Shown here: one piece after another, positions 58,070 to 64,000 of the stretch
Position numbering within the stretch: the stretch's first letter is position 1
Layout: every line of letters starts with the position of its first letter
Assembly: GCF_021730395.1 (NCBI RefSeq)
Contig: NC_069362.1
Location: 44,534,501 to 44,598,500 of the forward strand
DNA length: 64,000 nucleotides
Reading direction: 5' to 3'
Source: Mercenaria mercenaria
Taxonomy: Eukaryota; Mollusca; Bivalvia; Venerida; Veneridae
Position numbers and translations under genes: made by a program
Notes under the pieces: generated by a model
What the model saw: the letters and a program-made list of their open reading frames with translations, nothing else
The model's database searches: none
Told to the model about the DNA's origin: nothing

Positions 58070-58324
58070 CTTAAAGGCCATTAGTTTCATTTCTGGTTTA
58101 AACTGAAAACAACCTGCAAATAAAGATCTGTTCACTCTCTTAAGGATGCTCTAGACAGGTTTGTGTTTTGAAAGTTCATTATAACATACAAAAGAACAGT
58201 TTCATTGTTGGTGGTATCTCTACAGCTACATCAATGTATTACATTGTGCTGAGGAACAATTGTAACTTTATAATATGGAAGAACAAGTCTGGTGACAGTT
58301 GTTTAAAGTGAGATGGATTTCACA

Positions 58325-58580
58325 AAGTGCAGCGGTAAAGGACTTGCTTCTGTAGTGAAACTTGGTAGCTTGATTTAGGGATACATTACCTAGTTGCTCA
58401 GCAAACACATTAAGGCTCAGACTGAACTGTACATGATGCTAGAGTTCCTTGGCCTGAGTTTGTGGGTTTGAATCTTGGTGAGAGCAGAATTTGAAGGCGC
58501 TTTTCACAATCTCCTTTACCAAGGTGCAAGCAGTCTAGAATTCCACAAAGTAGCCACCAGACATAGTAAACAAAATTTAA
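58325..58580 (+). repeat. tRNA-related SINE relic
   Basis: A-box-like 'gcagcggtaaaggacttgct' and, further on, B-box-like GGGTTTGAATC near 58467, then a body ('accaaggtgcaagcagtcta'). Decayed; ends unclear. Confidence 0.4.
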
Positions 58581-58884
58581 GTCGAGATAACTTTTTCAAC
58601 TACATGACTATGTAAAATAAAAGGCTTTAAACTAAACTAGAAGCGTTATGTGTGTTCTCACATGTTGAGTGTGCTGCAAAACTAGAAGACAATCAGATAA
58701 CAATAGAGAATTTCTAATGAAGATTTCTGATAGATGAAAGGATTGCGGTATGTTACATCTGCTAATGAAAATATGGTTACAAGCATATTGATTATTTCTG
58801 GCCCAAGTCATTAATTATGAAGACACTTATGTGAAACATTGATTAGGATTTTTTATGAGATTGTTATAATAGTTTGTTTTTGTA

Positions 58885-59300
58885 ACTGCGGCCCCATTTG
58901 TAGTTCAGTAGGTAACAAAACAATGAAAATTGAGAGGTTGATAGTTTGATCCCTGAGTGTGCTGTTGTATGTTTCCTGTGCATCAGTCATATGTCCTCAG
59001 CCTCTGATTTAAGCCTTACCCTGCTAAATTTCTAAAATGGACAGGTCCATCTTTCAATTTGGACAGTACCATTAACTGTTAAAAGGGGTGCATACCAAAA
59101 AGGATACTGAATGGCAAACAGTGCAGATCTTGATCAGAAAGCAGAAAGGCAGAATCACTTGCCACCAGCAAGCTAAAGGTTAAGTGGAGAAGTTGTCAGT
59201 TAGTGGTGGAGAAGTTAGTACTCGTACAGAATCCAGCAACACCGGTTAGTTAATTGTCATTTACATAACTGAAGAAATAACTCTTTGAAAAACAAGGTAA
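58885..59300 (+). repeat. SINE interrupted by a piggyBac-type MITE
   Basis: tRNA-like head at 58891-58955 (TTTGTAGTTCAGTAGGTAAC, then 'agtttgatccctg'), body up to 'cctctgatt' (about 59008), then the MITE 59009-59183, then the body resumes ('ggagaagttagtactcgta', 'cagaatccagcaacaccgg'). The uninterrupted order is seen at 40600-40915. Confidence 0.65.
59009..59183. mobile_element. piggyBac-type MITE copy nested in a SINE
   Basis: TTAAGCCTTACC at left and AAAGGTTAA at right; the body matches 57849-58069 with an internal deletion. Flanked by TTAA. Confidence 0.75.
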
Positions 59301-60937
59301 AACCGATCAAAACAAAATAAGCTGAACATTACAGTTCGATAATCTGTTTATACTGCGGACATTTATAAGGTACACAGCATGTTGACTTTGGTAACATTTC
59401 AAGAGTTTGTTAGCTCAGTGTTGATATTTACACACTGCTAAAAAGCAGTGTTTGATTTTGAAAGTAATTACTAATTTATTTTGGCATTTTAAGACTTTTA
59501 TGTATTAACACCTATATGGAAATGCCCAATGTCACATACATCAAGCTGTTGCAGTAATAGACACTTTTTTTCAACTGTCACAGATTATCTTCCCTGGTTG
59601 CTTTCATATTATCTCCCCTGGCTGCTGCCTTTATATCAGATTTTTGTGGATTAGAAATAAGATCTCACATTATGTTGTGGAACTCTGTTTTATACAGATG
59701 AAAATTTCAGGGGCATAAATTTAGCATTATGACTCAAATTGCAATTTTGAAAGAAATAGATTTGTTGATTATAAATTTGATTAATTAAGAGGAAACAAAA
59801 TTTATCACCTTATTGGTTTATTGATATCATTGATTGAGGCCACTGTGGAATACGCAAAAACTAATTTAGTCAAACCTGTCTTAAGCAGTCAGTCAAGACG
59901 GAACAAAAGTGGTCTTTTAACATAAGTTATTGTTTAATACAGGTTAATTTGCTCTGAAAGTTTGGAAATAGCAAATTTGGCTTCTTAACTTAAGACATGT
60001 GGTTGCCCAGTAGAGGTGACCGCTTACACAGGTTTGACTGTAATAAAGGTTTTGTCTCAGTATTCTTATGTTGATATAAATATGACATGTATCTTTAGAA
60101 TTTTAAACATTTTATTGTGCTGATTCCTGAAATTAACATTTAACATGTAAAATTTTGACACCTAAAATTGCTGCGAGATACTGAAAATAATTAGGAATAA
60201 GTTTTGGTTTGTAGTACCCCTAATATTGCAGTGGGTCCTGTCCAGCTGTTTCAAACTGCAGCTGGCTGTAATTCTTTGAATTTAGTAGTATTTCAATCTA
60301 TCATTCATGTTGAGTTTATTTGACATTTTTCTATGATTCTCCACATACAACTTCTCCGAATAAACTATGAGGTGGAATTTAGCATTTACTTTTTATTTTC
60401 ATCTTAAGTCAGATTCTGTATATAGAACAAGTTTCCCATTAGAGGCTTACTTAAGTCATAAAATTGATGCACATGTTGGTTTTCCAAAAATTTTCCAAAT
60501 TTAAATGAAAATTAAACAAAGACGATCTATAACAGTGTTGGTTTACCAATGTATTTTAATCTTGGTTTGTTTTATTTTTATTTTTAAAAATGAACAAAGA
60601 GCAATGACATGTATATAGAAATAAAATCTGTTTTGCTATAAAAAACAATGAAGTAAGGTATTTTGTTGCAAATATGTTACTTTGAGATTATTTGATACAT
60701 TTCCGATAGGAAGGATATATACATTGTTACTTGTGACTGATCGTGAATAAAAGTTATTGTTCGTAACAGCTGAGGATGGTTTATGTATGAACAGTTTGCA
60801 TGTCATGCGAAGATTCTCAACGTTCATTTCGCATACATTTAACATTGTTTTATCATTGTTTCTTTAGGCCTTGCTTTTTTTCTGCGTAGGCAGCTGATTT
60901 GTTAAACAATGCCTTTTCCAATCTAATTTTTCTTCTT

Positions 60938-61480
60938 CTGAAACTGAAACTGAAACTGGTTTATTTGCTTAAACGCCTATTTCTACATTTAAAACATATT
61001 CAATGGCATTGTACAATACAAGTTGAAATAAAATATTAAATATAAAGTATTTTAAATAAGATTAATTAAAACGAATTAAAATAGCAATTATTAATTTAAA
61101 GTTAATGATAATACTATATTTTAAAACATTACTAACATATAATTATCACAGACAAACATTAAATTTCTATCACTGTCACTAGCATCACTGTTTTAAAACT
61201 CAGTCAAAACTAGCTTAATGCAAAGTAGGCTCTGAAGAAATGCGTTTTCATCTTTTTCTTAAAGCAGTCAATTGAAGAACTTTGTCTGATGTTCAGCGGT
61301 AAATTGTTCCACAACTTTGGCCCTATAGTACTAAAGCTTCTATCACTAAAAGTTTTTCGCTTGTTGAAAGGGACGGTGTAACAGTCAACTGATGACTCCG
61401 AGGATCTGAGGATTCTTCCATCGCCTACGACGATTGTAGTAATTAATGTTATTGACTCGTGTAATTTCTGTTGTATCACA
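60938..61480 (-). pseudogene. CR1/L2-like LINE 3' fragment with reverse-transcriptase tail
   Basis: A minus-strand frame (61210-61479) has RKTFSDRSFSTIGPKLWNNL, then PLNIRQSSSIDCFKKKMKTH, ending in HFFRAYF. This is the standard C-terminal end of CR1/L2/Jockey-type ORF2 (DRAFSxxGPKLWNSLP...FKKxLKTHLF). It is followed by an AT-rich 3' UTR to about 60938, where the minus strand ends in (CAGTTT)n, a short tandem tail as known for L2-type elements. Truncated at its 5' end; only about 90 residues remain. Confidence 0.82.
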
Positions 61481-61633
61481 TTGTAAGCATTATCCTGACA
61501 GTCATTATTATAAATCTCTTGCCAGTGTATTTGGAAGTTTATTTATAACTTAAATACACCCTTTTCAATGAAATGAGAATTTGGTATTCCAAGCATACAC
61601 TACATTAAAATGTTTTGACTTCGGCATGTTCTA

Positions 61634-61846
61634 TTAACTCTTATCATGCTGGACACGATTGATTCTGCCTTTGCGACCAGTGTTGATCATGATCAGCCTG
61701 CACATCTGTGCAGTCTGATCATGATCTGCACTGTTCGCCATTCAGTCAGTATCTTTTTGGTAAGCATCCCTTTTAACAGTTAATGGTACTGTCCAAATTG
61801 AAAGCTGGACAAGTTCATTATAGAAATTTAGCAAGGTAAGGGTTAA
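61634..61846. mobile_element. piggyBac-type MITE copy, 213 bp
   Basis: TTAACTCTTATCATGCTGGA at left, GGTAAGGGTTAA at right; very close to 52672-52884, same length and orientation. It lies 154 bp beyond the LINE fragment. Confidence 0.8.
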
Positions 61847-62945
61847 AATACATACAATAACGGGTGTTGTAGGTGTTTCTTGGATGCAATAATCCACGAA
61901 AACAGGAGAACAGTGAATCGGGTATGGTTCGAGATCCTGTTGCTAAAAATATGCATGTATTTAGATTAACTGACTCGCTTAATATTTATTCTGAAATACT
62001 GCCGATAAATGACATTGAATACAACAAAGCAAATCCGACATAAATATTTTAAATATTTCTTACTGTCTGTCTACATATGCTGAATTGTAATGAATTTGTA
62101 AGATTGCAACATTGGAATGTTATAAGAAAAATTTACAAAAATTAAATTTAAATGCACATAATTTATAAAGTTTATTCAGCAATATTCGAATCTTAAGTGT
62201 GGGTAGAAATGCATAATTTAGTGTAATATTTAAGTTTAATGGCCACCAATTTATACATATTATGGTGTTGTATTACTTAAGTACTCTAAAATTCAGTGAT
62301 CGTAAAGTCGTCAAATTGTTGAACTTGACAAAGCTTTAATCTAATTTTATCTTTTTTCGATGCATACATAGACACAAATTGATAGCACGTCAATTGTTTG
62401 TCAATAAAGGCTTAAATGATATAGCCTGTGCACATTGTTTTGACCTTTGTTTTCCCGTATCCACTTATCATTCCATTGAACAAACAAAGATGAATAAACA
62501 ATTACAGAATTACTCATCTCATACCAATGTTTGGCAATTCATTGACGGTCATGAATGATTCAAAATTTTAAATACAGTAAATTTTATGCTAATTTCGACA
62601 TGAATAATTTTAGTCTTTGTCGCAGTTTGTAGAACGTACTGGACGTTTTACCAAACATTGCTGAAATATTCATGAGAAAAATGTTCACATGCTTTTGATA
62701 CATGGTTATCAACACTTTTGAAATATTTTAGTTGATCAGCATAATATTCCACTGTTGTGATGTTTTAATCTACTGTAGAAGTTCAAATAAAGCCCCCTTA
62801 TTAATAAATGCTTTTTCTTAGAAAAAAAATTATTACTAATTATTAATTTGTCTTGATATTTGTTACACAAAATAGATGTTGAAATCATTCCTGTATTTAA
62901 TACACATCCAAATAAAAGAGTTAAATAATGTAAGAAAATAAGAGA
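61847..62945. other. MICALL intron 1 sequence, nothing recognised
   Basis: AT-rich, no exon of the CH domain's second half (expected residues similar to DFxSL...ENN) and no definable repeat. Confidence 0.45.
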
Positions 62946-62949
62946 TTTA

Positions 62950-64000
62950 AGAAATGCTATATCTAGTGTTTTTATCGTGAAAAATATTGAGTATATAATT
63001 ATTTTTCACAGGTAAGAAACTACAATATGGATAAAATTGGTTATTTTGTCAAATAAGGACATATAATGCCCTCCACCCCATTGAAAAATGCTAGAATTTA
63101 GGGGCACATTTATCTGAGGAAATATGGCAAGTTAAATATTTCATTTACTTGCAAACATTATGTTTTATCACAAGTCAAGATGAAGAAATTCAACATTTTT
63201 GCCAATCGAAAGAAATTGTTGAGATAGTTTCTTATCCGGAAACAAACATAATTTACAAACTCATGAGATAAAAAGAAAGTGTTCCATTCATTTCCTGTTT
63301 GTGTCCGATGATAACATTATTAATATCCTTATTATGTTTCCCACCACACAGTGGTGAGGGAGACATATTGATTTACTCCAGTCTGTGTGTCTGTCACAAA
63401 TCTTGTCCGCACTCTTAAGTCGAACATTTCTCATCCGATCTTCACCAAACTTGAACAAAATGTGTTTGACCATAAGACTTCGGCCAAGTTCGATAACTAA
63501 CCAAATTGGCCCTGGCAATTCGGAACTATGGCCCTTGAATTACCGAAAAACACTCTGATTTTAGGCGCATTCACGAAGCCAAAAGGACCTCTTTACTACT
63601 CAGAGTAGTATAGGGGTCCTTTTGTCTTCGTGAATGTGCATGCGCTCTAGTAGTACATGAGTAGTATAGGGGTCTTTTGGCTTGATGAATGTACATATAT
63701 ACTTGTAGTATAGGAGCCCAAGTTAGATAACTAGCCAAATCGGCCTAGGCACTTCAGAATTATGGCCCTTGAATTACCCAGAATCAGCCTTTTTACTCTT
63801 CAAAGGTATAACAGTATATCAAGACTGACTTACTATTTAAATGATTAGGCAGTTGTGGGAAACATGCGTTTTTCTCAGAAGCAGCTCTAGTGCATTACAT
63901 GTTTTTCAGTGAATTATTGAAATATTAGAGTGATCTATATCTAGTGTTAGTGAAAAATTATGTAGAGTATATTTTTCACTGGTAAGAAACTATAAAATGG
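62950..64000. repeat. Direct repeats (62950-63030, 63920-64000) flanking a repeat block
   Basis: Both copies contain 'tatatctagtgtt', 'tgaaaaat', 'agtatat' and 'ggtaagaaacta', about 970 bp apart. The right copy runs off the window end. They may be ends of one element or two members of a family. Confidence 0.5.
63333..63840. repeat. Repeat element related to 22775-23110
   Basis: The head 'cccaccacacagtggtgagg' and 'cagtctgtgtgtctgtcaca' are followed by 'tctcatccgatcttcaccaa' and two units of 'caaattggccctggcaattc' (near 63500 and 63735). The units are separated by an inverted-repeat insertion (about 63564-63696) whose arms carry 'cattcacgaagccaaaagga' and its mirror 'tcttttggcttgatgaatg'. Confidence 0.6.

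Overview
This is eukaryotic, AT-rich DNA with spliced genes and dense interspersed repeats. The repeat families (units rich in TGACCTTGACC, elements opening with CAAGAGGNCCATGATGG and closing with GGACGGACGACGGACA plus a hairpin) are ones I associate with bivalve molluscs, probably a venerid-type clam. The genus is inference. No bacterial-style operons, rRNA, true tRNA genes or CRISPR arrays were seen.

Three host genes are supported. (1) 10741-25478, minus strand: a complete 15-exon TM9SF3 orthologue (580 codons), a nine-transmembrane secretory-pathway protein. Every splice junction could be placed and the frame is continuous throughout. (2) 35658-41208, plus strand: an uncharacterised gene of at least eight exons with one unresolved junction in the middle. 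(3) 57613-57761, plus strand: the first coding exon of a MICAL-like (MICALL) gene, encoding the start of a calponin-homology domain. The rest lies beyond the window. Genes 1 and 2 are divergently arranged about 10 kb apart; I see no functional link among the three.

Layout: 0.3-6.8 kb is a repeat cluster (a 969-bp foldback element with target duplication, then mobile elements with internal minisatellites). 6.8-25.5 kb is TM9SF3 with its 3' flank and introns that hold SINEs, MITE relics and a composite repeat. 25.5-31.2 kb is gene-free apart from repeats. 31.2-35.3 kb is a compact, young-looking LTR element carrying only gag-protease coding, ending 364 bp upstream of gene 2's start codon. 35.6-41.6 kb is gene 2 with a SINE and a LINE fragment in its introns. 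41.6-49.2 kb holds a minisatellite-bearing element followed by a striking 4.7-kb higher-order satellite (4 x 69 bp = 276-bp unit, with a further 1102-bp duplication). 49.9-54.7 kb is a dense series of DNA-transposon relics (Tc1/mariner-type, pogo-type, piggyBac-type and hAT-type MITEs with recognisable target duplications) and a 285-bp tandem duplication. 57.6-64 kb is the start of the MICALL gene and the beginning of a long intron filled with SINE, LINE and MITE copies.

Most of the biological interest lies in the repeats: the satellite's layered structure, the pol-less LTR element with zinc fingers, the foldback element, and the recurring design of mobile elements built round tandem arrays. 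All family assignments come from reading motifs and termini by eye; no database search was run.
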